In this document: positions 23,122 to 34,858 of the stretch, piece after piece
How positions within the stretch are numbered: the first letter of the stretch is position 1
How the letters are laid out: each line of letters starts with the position of its first letter
DNA from: Eutreptiella sp. 'Long Island Sound 2002'
Taxonomy: Eukaryota; Euglenozoa; Euglenophyceae; Eutreptiales; Eutreptiaceae
NCBI GenBank assembly: GCA_964036045.1
Contig: OZ038385.1
Coordinates: forward strand, 24,195,853-24,259,852
DNA length: 64,000 nucleotides
Direction of reading: 5' to 3'
Program-made: the position numbers and the translations under genes
Notes under the pieces: generated by a model
Database searches by the model: none
What the model was told of the DNA's origin: nothing
Seen by the model: only the letters and a program-made list of their open reading frames with translations

Positions 23122-23237
23122 TAGAGCTGCAACCCTACCTACTTGGAACATGAGAGAAGACATTGAGCATGGAAGAATCACAGTAGCAAAAGCAAATTGT
23201 TCTTGGTCTACCCACTGCTTCTTACTCTGCACGAGGC

Positions 23238-23420
23238 TCAATTTTTCCAGGTCTCAATGTACAGCTTCTCAGTCCTGCTCCACTTGACCTTGTACTCTTG
23301 AACATGCTCACCACTTTACACAAGAATAATGCTAGCAGAACTTTGGGAAGAAGATTTGGCTCTCTTCCCCAAAGGTTTGGCAGGAGGTGCAGCAACAGGG
23401 GTCCAAAGGTGCTTGGTCAC
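23238..23420 (-). pseudogene. EHVQ-family copy with in-frame stop
   Basis: The minus frame reads PVAAPPAKPLGKRAK, a TAA, then without shift SGEHVQEYKVKWSRTEKLYI and a stop at 23238. Order and spacing match the exon at 14984-15208, and the terminal block is the most diverged of the four. The internal stop marks a pseudogene, unless the TAA is skipped by splicing, for which I see no sites. Confidence 0.5.
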
Positions 23421-23422
23421 AT

Positions 23423-23466
23423 GCGAGGTTTTCAAAACTCCCCTTCAGCCCCTCAAGCTACGATTG
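23423..23466 (+). repeat. Short dispersed repeat shared with 5842-5885
   Basis: Both read cgaggttttcaaa followed by ctccccTtcagcccctcaa with few changes. Confidence 0.6.
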
Positions 23467-23744
23467 ATGCTAAACACAGTTCCAAATGTGCACTGAACTC
23501 ATGTATGTGCATTTCAGAATTGCTTTCACTGGCACTTACGAGGCGATTCCCTCATGTACTCCATGACATACCACTCCCATTCAAGGCTTGACCTTTGTGG
23601 ACAAATGGAACAAGGGTGGTTGCATCAGGCATGTAATGGACCTCATTCACGCTACAAACTCCAAACTTGCACCATGTGATTGCCCCAGTCTTTTGCGAAT
23701 ATCTTTCTCATTTTAGGGCCACATGCACTGCAATTATTTCAAAT

Positions 23745-23960
23745 TTTGGGCAGTTGGACTTTCGCTTTGGATGGGGGGGGGGCTCATGGGAGCCCCCTGG
23801 CTTGACAGCCCCCAAAAAAGGGCTCCCGTGCGAGGGGAGCAGCCGGTTCGAATCTTGACACCCAACCGTGTGCGAAAGCTTTTGGGGGCTGGAGGGGGGG
23901 AGGGGTAGGTGGGTCGGCAGGTCAGCCGCCGGGGTCCCGGGGGGGGGGGGGGGGGTACCC
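23745..23960 (+). repeat. Poly-G dyad repeat (family I) with a Pol III B-box-like site
   Basis: Landmarks: tttgggcag, ggactttcgcttt, poly-G, catgggagccc, then gggctcccgtg, an imperfect inverted repeat. A GGTTCGAATC word at 23845-23854 fits a tRNA B box, but no A box or cloverleaf is visible. A G run of about 17 nt ends the unit. The core recurs inverted at 27745-27935. Confidence 0.65.
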
Positions 23961-24089
23961 CAACATACATACCTCAAATGATCCCCATGACGCGCTGATC
24001 ATTTGGAACATACACAACTGGGGTAAAACTTTTTTTCAGAAAAATTTGCCCATCAGCTCAGACTCCCATCAACAAGGTCCCACCCAAAG

Positions 24090-24360
24090 GTATTGTCAGA
24101 GGTCAATTTTTTTTATGTTTTTCACCCATTTTTGAATTTTCCACAAAATTCTTAGTATTTTGAGTATAGACACGTAGGGAAAAAAAGAAAATTACCCAAT
24201 CAGGAGGCCAAAAAAACAATTCGGCGCCTTTGGCTCCAGCACTTTCCCCAAAAATATCAATTCGGAGAAGGACGTGTTCGAAAATTTGGGGGGGAAGGGG
24301 GGGGGGGTGTTGGGTGTCTAGATTCGAGCTGGCCGCCCCCCTCGCTCCCGTGACAGGAAC
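24090..24360. other. AT-rich block with GGCGCC and poly-G
   Basis: T- and A-runs, then cggcgcctttggctcc and a G-rich run. The order resembles the interior of the element at 57387-57757 read on the other strand, so it may be a diverged relative. Confidence 0.4.
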
Positions 24361-24874
24361 CACCAAACCAAGAACATCCCAGGGTTTCAATGGAGGCGCC
24401 AGGCAAGGCGGGGGCTTGGGTGTCCGTAGCACTAGAAAAGCCCTTGCCATGACCTTAACAACCACTGGGATAATTGCTTTCAGTTGTGTACAATTGTTGG
24501 TCTGTCTTTCCAATTGGTTCAATGGCTAAGAGGATTCCCGCTGCCCCAAGCAATAGCTGCCGAAACTGCCCACTGCCCCCAACTGCCCCCTACCTGAGGG
24601 CATTGCATATGTCCCAGGCGGCAGGATGGGGGAAGGGGTGGGGGGCTGCAGGGGATTGGAAGGGGAGGGGGGCACTTACTTAAGGTAAGAGTACACGTAA
24701 GTCAAAACCTCACCCTAATCAAGACTGAATGTTGGAACCGAGATGGTGGGGGAGGGAACATCACGTACACTAGTAACAGGAAACATGGACATGGCCCAAA
24801 CATGGAGGCATGTTGGGCCACTACGCTAGCTAACCCCCCCCCCCCCACAAAACCCTTCCTCGCTCACTTCAGGA

Positions 24875-24877
<3 letters not shown>
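24361..24877. other. No recognisable gene
   Basis: Short ORFs and a C run at about 24834-24846. Confidence 0.4.
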
Positions 24878-24968
<91 letters not shown>

Positions 24969-24970
24969 GA
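24878..24970. repeat. (GA)n microsatellite, about 93 bp
   Basis: Nearly perfect purine-only GA tract with two GAAA interruptions at its right end. Long GA tracts can form triplex or protein-bound open chromatin (known). Confidence 0.97.
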
Positions 24971-26660
24971 CATGCCCCCCCGTTTAGCACTCCCGCTAGC
25001 ATCCCACCGCCGCACATATGACCCTTCCCCAAACCCTTCCTCGCTCGCTCGAGAGACAAACTCCCCCCCCATAGCAGAAGCTTCAAGGGCGAGAGGCCAA
25101 TAGGCTCCGCCACAGGCTGAGAGAGCCAACCACCAAGGCCTTGTGCCAACCCCCTTGTGTGACATTCCGTCTGGTTGTTGCTCCTTTACGGGGCCCTGGA
25201 CAGTCACCCGTTCTTCCCTTCGCATGTTGTGTCGGGTTGCTGCTTTCTGTCAGCCGCTGCGGCCGGTGCTCTTGCTAGTGTCGTTTCTGCGTTTGCGGAG
25301 CCCAGTAGTTGGTGTGTTGGGGCTGTGCTGAATGTGGCATGGTGTGCCGTTTGCACGTCAGCGGCGCGCAATAATTGGCGTATTGAGTATGTGCTGGTTG
25401 TTGCCGGGGTCGTTTGACTGTTTTTGCTGTCCACGCGCCTCTGTCCACAGGCTGTCCGTAGCCTGCCTCGCTGTGTTTCTGTGTGCGTAAGGCCCAGGTG
25501 CCCTGGTTCTCCACGCACTGTCTCGGCCGTGCACCATATGTCCTTTTCCCCCTCACGGCTGGTCTGCCCCTGATGGGCTCCCGCTCCTGTTGCGCAAACA
25601 GCCGATCTGGGCTGCGGGAGACACCCCCCACCTGATGTGGGTTGAGCAGGGTTTGCCCCCCGGCAGTCCCCCCGGAACCCCTAAAGTTCGGTCCTAAAAT
25701 TGCCCATTTCAAGGGTTTTTTGGCAACTTGCATGGGCTAATATGGCTCAAAGATGGTTCAAAACAGCCTTCAACCACTTGTTTGAGCACCAAAAGTGGTC
25801 TAGGAACAATTTTGGAAAAGAAAACTTTTGACCACTTTTGGACCCACAGGTGAACCCCATAATCCTACTCTGGCACATGCGCCGTGCACGTTGGTGGCAA
25901 GAGGGCATTCAAGGGTGTTAGCAGCATGGAAATACCTTGCAAAGGACCCCCTTCATCATTAGTTGTCACCACAAGGGTTCCCAACGCGATCCATAGCTGT
26001 CCAAAACAACACAAGAAGGTGGAACTTGAAAGAGTATGCAAAAAGGACGCTTTTGAATGCTGATTTTGCGGTATTTGGGCCCAAAAAGTGGTCGTCGAGC
26101 CCACTTAGGTGCAAAAACCATTGAAGAATGATCAAAGGTGTTGATTCATTATCCACATAGGTTCCAATGCAAAGGCCCCCCTCGAAGCACATTCTGGGCA
26201 CCAAAACTGCCCAAAAGAGGGGTGGTTTTTTTAGGCTATCTTTAATAGATATTGAAACCAAAGCCCACCACTTGTGACGTCCGTTCCCGGCCGCCACTGT
26301 TGAGTCTATCACTCAAATGTTGTGCGATAGTACTTCACACCATGGCCATCATCCACCAAAATTTGGGCCAAATCTGAAGCACTACGACAGAATTCTGATC
26401 TTTGCCCATTTCGCGTGCGCTTGCTTGGTTCTGCTACTTGCTTGCCAAACCTAGTAGGTCCACCCAAGACACTAAAGAGGGTTATAAAACCTAGCTGGTT
26501 CCACCATCTTAGTGACCCTAACCCGGGCACTAAGGCTACTTAGGTAACAAGGGTAACTGTATACCTATTGCTCAACGCATATACCCTAGTGAGAACCATA
26601 CATTGCATCATTCTCGCAACATGTGGTGGACATGCATGCATCAGCCTTATTATGTAGCTG
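24971..26660. other. No firm gene
   Basis: Minus-strand ORFs at 25959-26312 and 26309-26530 overlap by a few bases and read plausibly, but I recognise no domain. They may belong to an unclassified mobile element. Confidence 0.35.
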
Positions 26661-26760
26661 TTTCTGCATAGCGCGCGTACAACACCCGCACGGCGCCAAA
26701 TAGCAATCTCACTTTCCCGTGACCACCTTGAAATCCACCCACTTGTGAGGAAGCACACAT
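26661..26760 (+). repeat. Repeat family B, partial diverged copy
   Basis: Resembles the first 100 bp of family B: ctgcatagcgcgcg, cacggcgccaaata, then atccacccacttgtgagg. Confidence 0.6.
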
Positions 26761-27028
26761 GCACATGGCAAAAAGAGCAAAAATACTCATGGGATCCCAG
26801 CCAAATGTCACGCACAACCCTCCAAGACCAAAGGGAGGTGGGAACGCATTCTTCCCTTATATGCACCATCATGCATACCCACCTCAAATGAAACGAAACA
26901 TCCTTTGGTGCATTGTGGCCCATACTCGTCACATATCTTAACATCGGTACTCCTACCGGGTAAGACTGGAGAAGACCACACAATGTGAAACAAATTATCC
27001 ATTACCACGGTGACCTTCCACACAAAGG

Positions 27029-27332
27029 GGGCATTTTCGCACAGCGCGTGCACAGCACGGGCACAGCGCCAATTATTACGTTGTTTATCCCGGGAACACC
27101 CCTGAAAACCACCCACCTACAGAAGTGTGCATGATCCATTCAAAACAGCATCAGGGGTGCAGAATTCAGGACACTGGGACCTGTGGCAAGCATCAGACTA
27201 AAACAAAAAATCCCTGGTGTGCCAGCAGGGGCTGTAGGTTGCAGAATTCAGGACCCTGGGACTCGCAGCTACCGGTGGTGAAAAACAGCCGACTTTTCGC
27301 ACAGCGTGAGCACAGCGCACGGTGCGCCCCCA
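27029..27332 (+). repeat. Repeat family B, tandem copy 1
   Basis: Full-length copy, almost identical to 16958-17250. It ends in cggtgcgcccccaaag and is followed directly by the next copy. Confidence 0.9.
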
Positions 27333-27334
27333 AA

Positions 27335-27692
27335 GGCGGCGTTTTCGCACAGCGCGCGCACGGCGCCAACCAATTATTACGTTGTTTATCCCAGGAACAC
27401 CCCTGAAAACCACCCACCTACAGAAGTGTGCATGATCCATTCAAAACAGCATGGGGTGCAGAATTCAGGACCCTGGGACCCGTGGCAAGCATCAGACTAA
27501 AACAAAAAGTCCCTGGTGTACCAGCAGGGGCTGTAGGGTGCAGAATTCAGGACCCTGGGACCCATGGCTACCGGTGGTGAAAAACAGCCAACTTTTCGCA
27601 CAGCGTGCACACAGCTCGGGCGCAGCGCACGGTGCGCCCCCAAAGTCGACTACTTTTCGCACAGTGCGTGCGCAGCGCACAATGCACTCCCA
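27335..27692 (+). repeat. Repeat family B, tandem copy 2 plus tail
   Basis: A second full copy (to about 27642), then an extra terminal segment (ctacttttcgcacagtgcg) to 27692. The head-to-tail order suggests unequal exchange or slippage. Confidence 0.9.
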
Positions 27693-27744
27693 TAGACCAT
27701 TGTTGACAAAATTTTACTTCTGGCGCCAATGGAAATAATGGCCC

Positions 27745-27935
27745 CTATCACGGGAGCCCTTTTCCAAGCCCCCCCCCCCAAAGTTTTTGGGGGCTCCCGT
27801 GACCCCCCCCCCCAAAAGCGAAAATCCGACTTCCCTTTTGTGTTTCTTGAATTTTTTTCGTCATCCCCACATCGACCCAGTAAATAAAATATTTTGGCAA
27901 AGCATTCAAATTTGGGCAGTAATTTGCCCCCCCCC
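27745..27935 (-). repeat. Poly-G dyad repeat (family I), inverted copy
   Basis: Contains a perfect 12-bp inverted repeat, tcacgggagccc (27748-27759) and gggctcccgtga (27791-27802), with C and G runs in the loop. Followed by poly-C, aaaagcgaaaatccgac and tttgggcag: the core of 23745-23960 on the other strand. Confidence 0.75.
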
Positions 27936-29235
27936 CCAATCTCCACCATGCCATTTTCTTTCCCTCAATGCACCGCCTCCCTCTCCACTGTTTTTCATGG
28001 GACCCCTCCTCAACCCTCTCTCCATGTGTGCTGTTACTACGGCCCTCCACGATCCCCGGCATTGGTGCCCACCTCTGTGCATTGCCCCCGTTGCATAACA
28101 TCCACACTCTGAACAGAGCAAGAGAACAGCAGCACGTTCTGGCTGTGTTGCATTGGTGCAGATGCCCAGTACAAGACGCAAAGGCTGTAGCTGGATCCAG
28201 GAGCCCAAGCAGCACGCCGAGCCAAAAAACTGCGGCACTGGTGGAAGCTGCCCTCATCACAAGCTGTCCCGCGATCACAGACCGCCGTGGCAGGATCGTC
28301 GACCATCGCTGACTACGAATCGCTGTCAGCCACCTTCAGCCATCTGCTCTCCATTGGGTAGGGCGCCCCGAGCAAAGGCAACAACTGGACCGGATCTCGG
28401 ACAGTGGCTGTTAGCCAATATCAAGAGGGGGGGGGGGGGGGCGCAACAACTAAGTCGCAGCAAGCGGGTCAGGACTGCGTGCGTACAGCTATAAAGACTG
28501 GTCATATCGGACTTCAGTGCCCGCCTGCTGGGCTTTCCCACAAGGTCAATTCAGAGTGGGGGCTTGCTGCGCGGACGCGCAGAGCTCCAGTGCAGGGACA
28601 GGCGAGGACATGGGGGCAGCATGGGGCGCTGCCAGTGGCGATTGAGGGTGCTTAGACAGTGGCGATGGAGCTCGTGTTGGCGTCTGAGGGCCCATGTGGC
28701 AGGACAGGGGTGGGCTTCCACGGGTCCCTACGGTCAGGGCATAAAGCATATTGGCCAATGGCGTGGAGCCGTTGCACTGCACATTGTAGCGCGGGCCCAG
28801 CAGCGCCCTGCATTTGTGGGGCCCAGGATGAGGGGATGCGCCTGAGACTGACAGTAAGAGGGTTTGCAGAGGACGGGCCTGGACTTCTTAAGCATTCAGA
28901 TGGCGCCCCATGAGAGGGCAATGATGACAACGCATTACCATTTGATGTTTGGTGGGAAGTCGGGACGTTGCGACAATGTCCGGCTGGGGCCTTCGGTCAA
29001 TCACTTGGCGCATCCTTTGATGGACCACTTCATAGCTTTGCGACTACGGAAGTCAACTGACCACAGATACTTCCGATGACCAGACCTCCCCCGAAGGCGG
29101 TCTGCTGATGGTCTGTGTTGCGGCAGCCCCATCCCCCACCCCCCGCTCCTCCAAACCCATCCCAAACGGAACAACACCCTCTCAGGGGTGCAGTCCTGAA
29201 CAGACAGACTGACTCCTTCGGGGACCGTCCCAAGG
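27936..29235. other. No recognisable gene
   Basis: A G run of about 15 nt at 28427-28441. Overlapping short ORFs on both strands. Confidence 0.4.
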
Positions 29236-29239
29236 ACAC

Positions 29240-29690
29240 AACTCACTCACCCACTCGCTGACACACTCACTTACTCAGTGATTACCCAATCCCTCCCGCA
29301 CGCATGCAATCACTCATTCATCCACCCACCCATTCACTCCCTCACTCACTCGCTTACTCACCCACCCACTCATTCACTCACGCACGCACGCACGCATGCA
29401 CTCATGCACTTGTGCACTCATGCACTCGCTCACTCACTCACTCACTCGCTCACCCATGCACTCAGTCAATCAGTCAATCAGCCACTCAGTCACTTGCTCA
29501 CTTACCCACCCATGCACCCACCCTCACTCTCTCATTCAATTGCTCGCTCACTCACTCGCTCACTCCCCCACTCACCCACCCACGCACGCACGCACGCACG
29601 CACTCACTCACTCACTCACTCACTCACTCACTTACTCACACTCACTTACTCATCCAGGCACCCAATCACCCACCTCCTCACCCTGGCTCA
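29240..29690. repeat. (CACT)n-type tetranucleotide array, about 450 bp
   Basis: Almost all words are CACT, CACC, CACG or CATT in 4-bp register, read as ACTC/TCAC. Internal cacgcacg and cagtcaat patches are clustered, so the array is compound. All plus frames are open (His/Ser/Thr/Leu), which is an artefact. Confidence 0.95.
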
Positions 29691-30852
29691 ACCACTAGGT
29701 TGGGCGCACCTGTTTGGGCGGATGCAATCATGAAGTTTGCTGGAGCCTACCGCCAAATCTGGCAGAGCAGAATGCATGTATCCTATTGGATGCATGTGTC
29801 GTATCGTGTCAGAATGCATGTGCCAATTGCTGCCGGGTTGGTGCATGAGCACACCCTGGGCACAAGGAGAGTAGGCACACAATTATGCGGCAGTGTGGCA
29901 GCAAGGGGCCAGATATCCCCACAAAGGCATGAGCTGCTCTGCCCTTGGTATGTGTTGCCACTACACGGGCACTGCACGCAGGGCTCTGGTGGCCAACTTG
30001 TGATGCATCCACTTAATCTACTGGGTGGATCAGGGACCGTACTGCTTTGTATTACAGACGCCCCAGCCTTATCCCGACACAATTGGCAGGATGCTCCAAA
30101 GTCAAAAACTTTTTCTTCCGCTACACTTTAGTGGAAAATGCACTTTTCAACAACCGTAAACTGACAGCGGCTCGTTGATCACTGACGGGCAGTTGGAGGC
30201 GATCCAATGGAGGCTGAAGGCGCACTGATGGTGGCCACCAGCAGTCATCGATCCATGAACAACCGTTGGTGCCACCGCCGGGAGTTGAAGGGTGATTGTC
30301 GGCCTGGCGGGGCCTGTCCTCAATGTTGCAGGTCCTAACGGACTGCCCTGACCATTCGCAGGATTGTTCAGGCCTGTATGTCTGTCTGTAACTCAAGGTA
30401 GTGTGGGTGGTGTTGTCAATAAAAGGGTTGCTAGAATGCACAAAGTTGGCCAAAGCGCGGCCACTGGTGTCCTCGGGCTGGGGAGCTCTCCATTGGTGCA
30501 GGCCCTGCTGGGCCAGGAGTGCGCCCCTGTGTGCCCCTCAACCAGTGTGATATGCCCTCGGGGCGAGAACCTGGCTTGCTGGCCCAGGACCTCCGTGGCT
30601 TCTGCCGGGCCAGCTCCACGGTACTAGTTCAATGAGCCCGTCATTGCCGTGTTGCCCTGTGTGTTGTGTGTGCAATGGGGCAGCCATGGCTGGTGGTTCT
30701 CGCGGCAGCAAGTCTGCCTCCACGGCCTACTCAATTCGACGATTCCCCAATGTATGTTCCAATTAGCGCATGTAGGGGTGGGCAACGGGTCTCCATTTTT
30801 GCGTAGACCTAGTTTGTCAAGTAACATGTATTGCGTCCTCATCGCGGCACAG
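29691..30852. other. No recognisable gene
   Basis: Ordinary mixed sequence with short ORFs and no homology I recognise. Confidence 0.4.
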
Positions 30853-31487
30853 TGTGCACGAGTACCTGCATGAGCAGCTGCAAATACGTGATGAACGAGA
30901 AGGTGATGCACGGAAGCACAAAAAGCGCCTGTATGAGCGGATGTACAAATACTTTGCATTTGCACATTGCGTGCGCACTGTGTGCATAGGTGGCCCTTGC
31001 GACTGCCTGCAAAACAAACCCCTTACCATCACACATAGTAACCGCATCTGCAAAAGTAGAGGAATATGGGCACTGGCTGCACTAATTTGCAGGATTACTC
31101 TTCCTTGTGTAGACTAAATCGTGGCAATCGGGCCTCCAGTCGGGGTGTGGGGTGGGACGGATCTACAGACACCAACAGCGCAAAGAGTCACCAGAAGACC
31201 AACGGTCTTTTGGAGGTGAAAGTGGTGGTCAATGGCAGCAGGTCTTTGGCGTTTACAAGGGAAGCACCAACTAAAACATGCTCAACCACACATCCTTCTC
31301 TTGCCACCATCGTTGCTTCAACTCTTCATATTTGGCCACGCCGAACACCGAAGTACTTCAAACCCAAGCATCAGGCATGAGCGAGAAGATGGCTGCAGCA
31401 GCCCAAAATGTACACGAGATGAATCAAGAGCTGGTACAAGAAATTCTCCAGTCGGTTGCTAGCCATAGTGGCAATGACAGTGACTGA
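30853..31487 (+). CDS. Candidate coiled-coil gene, two weak exons
   Basis: Exon-like piece 30853-30902 lies between cggcacag and GAGAAG|GTGATG and reads VHEYLHEQLQIRDERE. A second piece after catcag at 31375 reads MSEKMAAAAQNVHEMNQELV and runs to a stop at 31487. Both are charged, heptad-like helices. Joining them is inference, the sequence between is not resolved, and no family is recognised. It could be chance. Confidence 0.2.
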
Positions 31488-32395
31488 CAGCCGGTCAGCA
31501 CCAAACCCGCCAACATCAAATCACAGGCATTCTTGGGTACCCGAGAAAATGTATGCCCCCCCGGACACTGTGCTACAACGCCTTCCCCCCTCTCTCCCTC
31601 TGCACGCGCATGTGTTGCACAACCACTGCATGCCTGCCATTCTTCATGCCAGAATCTTGCATTGCAGCTCGCCGCACGCAAGGGGGTAATGCCAAATGGC
31701 AAAACACACTGCTGGTGAAGAGACTCGGCACACGATGCACTGCAGGCTGGAAAATGGGGGGTCAACAAGCCGCCATTTCACTGAACATTTGGGAGGGAAA
31801 AAGGTCCAGCATCTTGTTGAACTGCTGAGAACACAAAAATCCCAACTCTGCGGACACTGTGCAAAGAAGCCGCATGGAATGTGGGCTTAAAAGTTCCAAA
31901 GTACTTCTACTAACAATCCATTCGTGAATCCAGCATCCGCCTGCACTACTTCATCATTCCATCAATTTCCACGGGGAAGCCCGGCTCAGCAGGTCCAGAC
32001 CCGACTGGTCCGCACCATCTTAGGACCCGGACGGGGGGGGGGGGGGGTTCGGCTTTTTTTGGGGGGAGGGGATCAAAGTGGCTACATAACTAAACTCTGC
32101 CGTCTCAGAGACCCCCCAAAAAGGGGGGGGGGGGGCCAAAGTGGCTACATAACCCGTGCCGTCTCAGGGACCCGACGTTGGGGAAGAGGTATCCCAACGG
32201 TCTGGCCAAGTGGCACTATCATGGCCCGGAGGGCCCTCGGGGGGGGGGGGGTGTTGTCCAGCCATCATCATGATTATATGCAATCAGCCGCCAGATGACA
32301 ATATGTAGGCCAGTGCACTCCTGCATCCGAGAAGAAGAAATGGTGTTGACAACTCAAGAAAATCCGCATCATGGGTTGGTTAGAGGGCAGCACAG

Positions 32396-32520
32396 GGAGG
32401 GGCTGCAGCAGGTAACAGGGAGGGAAGCTGCAGCAGAGCAAAGGGGGAGGCACTGCAGCAGCGCACAAGAAGAGGGACTGCAGCAGGGAACAGGGAGGGG
32501 AGCTGCAGGGAATCACAGGG
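32396..32520. repeat. Purine-rich minisatellite, about 30-36 bp unit
   Basis: Four imperfect copies of gggctgcagcagggaacagg; each contains a CTGCAG site. Confidence 0.85.
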
Positions 32521-33295
32521 GGTGAGTTAAAGCTATTCGTCGGGGCCCTCCAGTCGGAAACCCAAGACATCACGTGGAAACAAAATATCATGAACACGCA
32601 CCAGGGGCACCCAGAAATTGTCCAGCCTTTAATCGTGATACTGAAACCCACCATAGCCCCTGATTATGTTCCGGCACCATTGGATTCCCTGGGGCTACAT
32701 GAAGATGCAGCCCCAGAAGACAATGGCCCCCCAGCAGTTGAATTGCACCTGCCGGAACTGCCGGAGCAGGGCGAATGGGACCGGTCCAGGCTGGGCCTAC
32801 CATCTCAATGCTGCAATTCAGATGCAGCCTTCAATGTGAATGATATTGTACCGCGGTGGACGCGATCAGGATGCCGTCTTCGCGCCACAATCTTCAGCGC
32901 CCTCGGCGACTGCATACAGCACACTTCACACACTACCTCCCCTGGTACACACTCCATGAAATTCCTTTCCGCTACTGCCATGACTTGGGCAAATGCTCAA
33001 TTGCCAGTGCTATCCCTCCCCTGAGAATAAAATAATTCTGCATGACACGGCTTAACGTTCAGTCTCAAGCGTCCCCTTTGGATCTTGTCGGGGGCAAGAC
33101 AGACAGGATGCTGTCGAGGTTACGGCGAGGGTCATTATCGCGCTGCATTTTGGCATCAACCCCACTCTCAGGCTGGGCGTCGTCATTGTTCGTTGTGATG
33201 GCCCTGAGAATGGAAACGTCGCAAATAGGAACCAGTGGCAGAACCCAAAGCAACACCCAGAAAAGAAACAGTAAACAACGAAACGGCTATATACC

Positions 33296-33430
33296 CAGCA
33301 TGCATGCATGTGCATGCGTGGGTGCTGTGCCAGTGTACATGAGCATGCATGGGTGTTGTGCCGATATAGAATGCATGGATTTTGTGGCGAGGTACACTCG
33401 CATTGATGGATGTTGCGCCAACATACAATA
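33296..33430. repeat. Degenerate tandem repeat with ATGCATG words
   Basis: Three or four units of about 42 bp built on gcatgcatgggtgttgtgcc. Confidence 0.65.
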
Positions 33431-34687
33431 GCATTCAGGCACATGCAATGCCTTATGAGTGTGGCATTACTTCGTTGTTGGGCTCCCATAGCAGCTCCAA
33501 GTCCATGAGCCTTGAAGAATTTGAATCCAAGAAATCAGGGCACATTCCCCAACCCTAATCAACCGCCAACCCTACCAACCAAATTGAGCCACATCCGTTG
33601 AAACACCTAGCACTGCATGATCACCCAAGGATGCGATGTCCATGGCCCCCGAGGACCCATTCGAAGTCTCGTGGTGGCGAGGTCGCAACAAGAAGGCGAA
33701 GCCTCGTCAAGCCAAACACAATAATTCTTGGGCGCTTGGGCAAATGGATTGATTCGCGTTTTTGTCTCGTTTGGGGTCGATCAAAATTTGCCAAAATAAC
33801 CCCGAATTCCGATTTTTTCTGCTTTCCAACCAAGTAGCCCAGTCTACCATTTTCACCCCAGTGTTGCGGGTCACCTAACAGACACCAGACCTGAAATGTG
33901 AGGGTTTTCCACTCCACTCACCTCCAAATGATGTTAAACAACCCCTCTAGCCGTGCTTCCACATGCAGAAGCATGTGGTTGGCACCCAGGTGCATCCTTC
34001 TAGTGACATTGGGCACTAGCACCACACGGTCAGGACTGGAAATTTTGCTTTCATGGTCTGTAGCCTTGGTGGCACACTGTGGAGATGGGATACAAACCTG
34101 GGCTCGTCTAAAGCTTGAATCGTATATTTTCAGGAAGGCATTAAGGTACTGGAATGTCATGCGGCGGACACGGGGGCACTGTGATCGGGGCGCAAAGACA
34201 CGGTAGCACCCGGTCAACGGGGACACAGAACCATTGCACTGCCTGGGGGCCGCAGTTCATATTGAAACTCCACCAGTGCTCTTGCACACCATACCGCACA
34301 TAGGGAGATAGCAGTGCCTATGTGCCTGGTCAGGGCGGCACAGAGGCCATGCCATCCATCGGGTCACAGAGGCATTGTAATGTCTCGTGGAGGGTACTGC
34401 ACTCCCTTGTCCGCTCGGACATACATGGCGGGGGGGGGGGGGGGGGGCTGGCACTGGGGTTTTTTGTGGGATCAAATTTCAACGTGAGTTTATTTCGCAT
34501 GCAGTGAATTTGCTGTGGGAAATTTCGCAGCCACATGCTGTGCGACCCTGCCTTTGGCGAGGCTAGACTTGCTCTATTAAGTTCCAGTGGGCTGTCCAGG
34601 AGGTTCCAGGATTGTGCTGCTAATTTCCGGGAGGTTCCAAGATTGCATCAGTCATCATTTTTGCGCTTGGGTGCCAAAAAACAAAGC

Positions 34688-34858
34688 ATGGTGAGGAGAA
34701 AACTGCACAGTGTGCGCAGAAAAGTGACAACTGTGCTACAAAGGGATAATCAACAGCAAGTGGCTGCGTACCCAGAATCCGACCATACCCCATCTACAAA
34801 TGCTGAGCCATGGTTGGCAGAGGCAATTAAACAAGAAGCAATGATGTTGTATTTTGAC
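34688..34858 (+). CDS. Candidate exon, hypothetical
   Basis: The open frame from ATG 34688 ends at a consensus donor (GAC|GTGAGT) and encodes about 57 residues: a basic start (RRKLHSVRRKV) and an acidic, Gln-rich end (AEPWLAEAIKQEAMMLYFD). It looks more protein-like than its surroundings. I recognise no family and cannot find the partner exons. Confidence 0.25.

Larger units (their letters stand above)
31488..34687. other. No recognisable gene; G runs and minisatellites
   Basis: G runs at 32033-32047, 32124-32133 and 32239-32249. The plus frame at 32590-33024 is open but has no recognisable domain. An 18-nt G run lies at 34430-34447. A gtgagtttatttc word at 34484-34496 recurs at 34859. Confidence 0.4.

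Noticed and set aside
24826-25225. SLSLSL-rich ORFs
   Set aside because: Translation of the GA microsatellite.
25959-26530. Two overlapping minus ORFs as a transposon gene
   Set aside because: They read plausibly, but I see no catalytic motif, terminal repeat or second copy.
29304-30131. 275-residue His/Ser/Thr-rich ORF
   Set aside because: Created by the CACT-type array.
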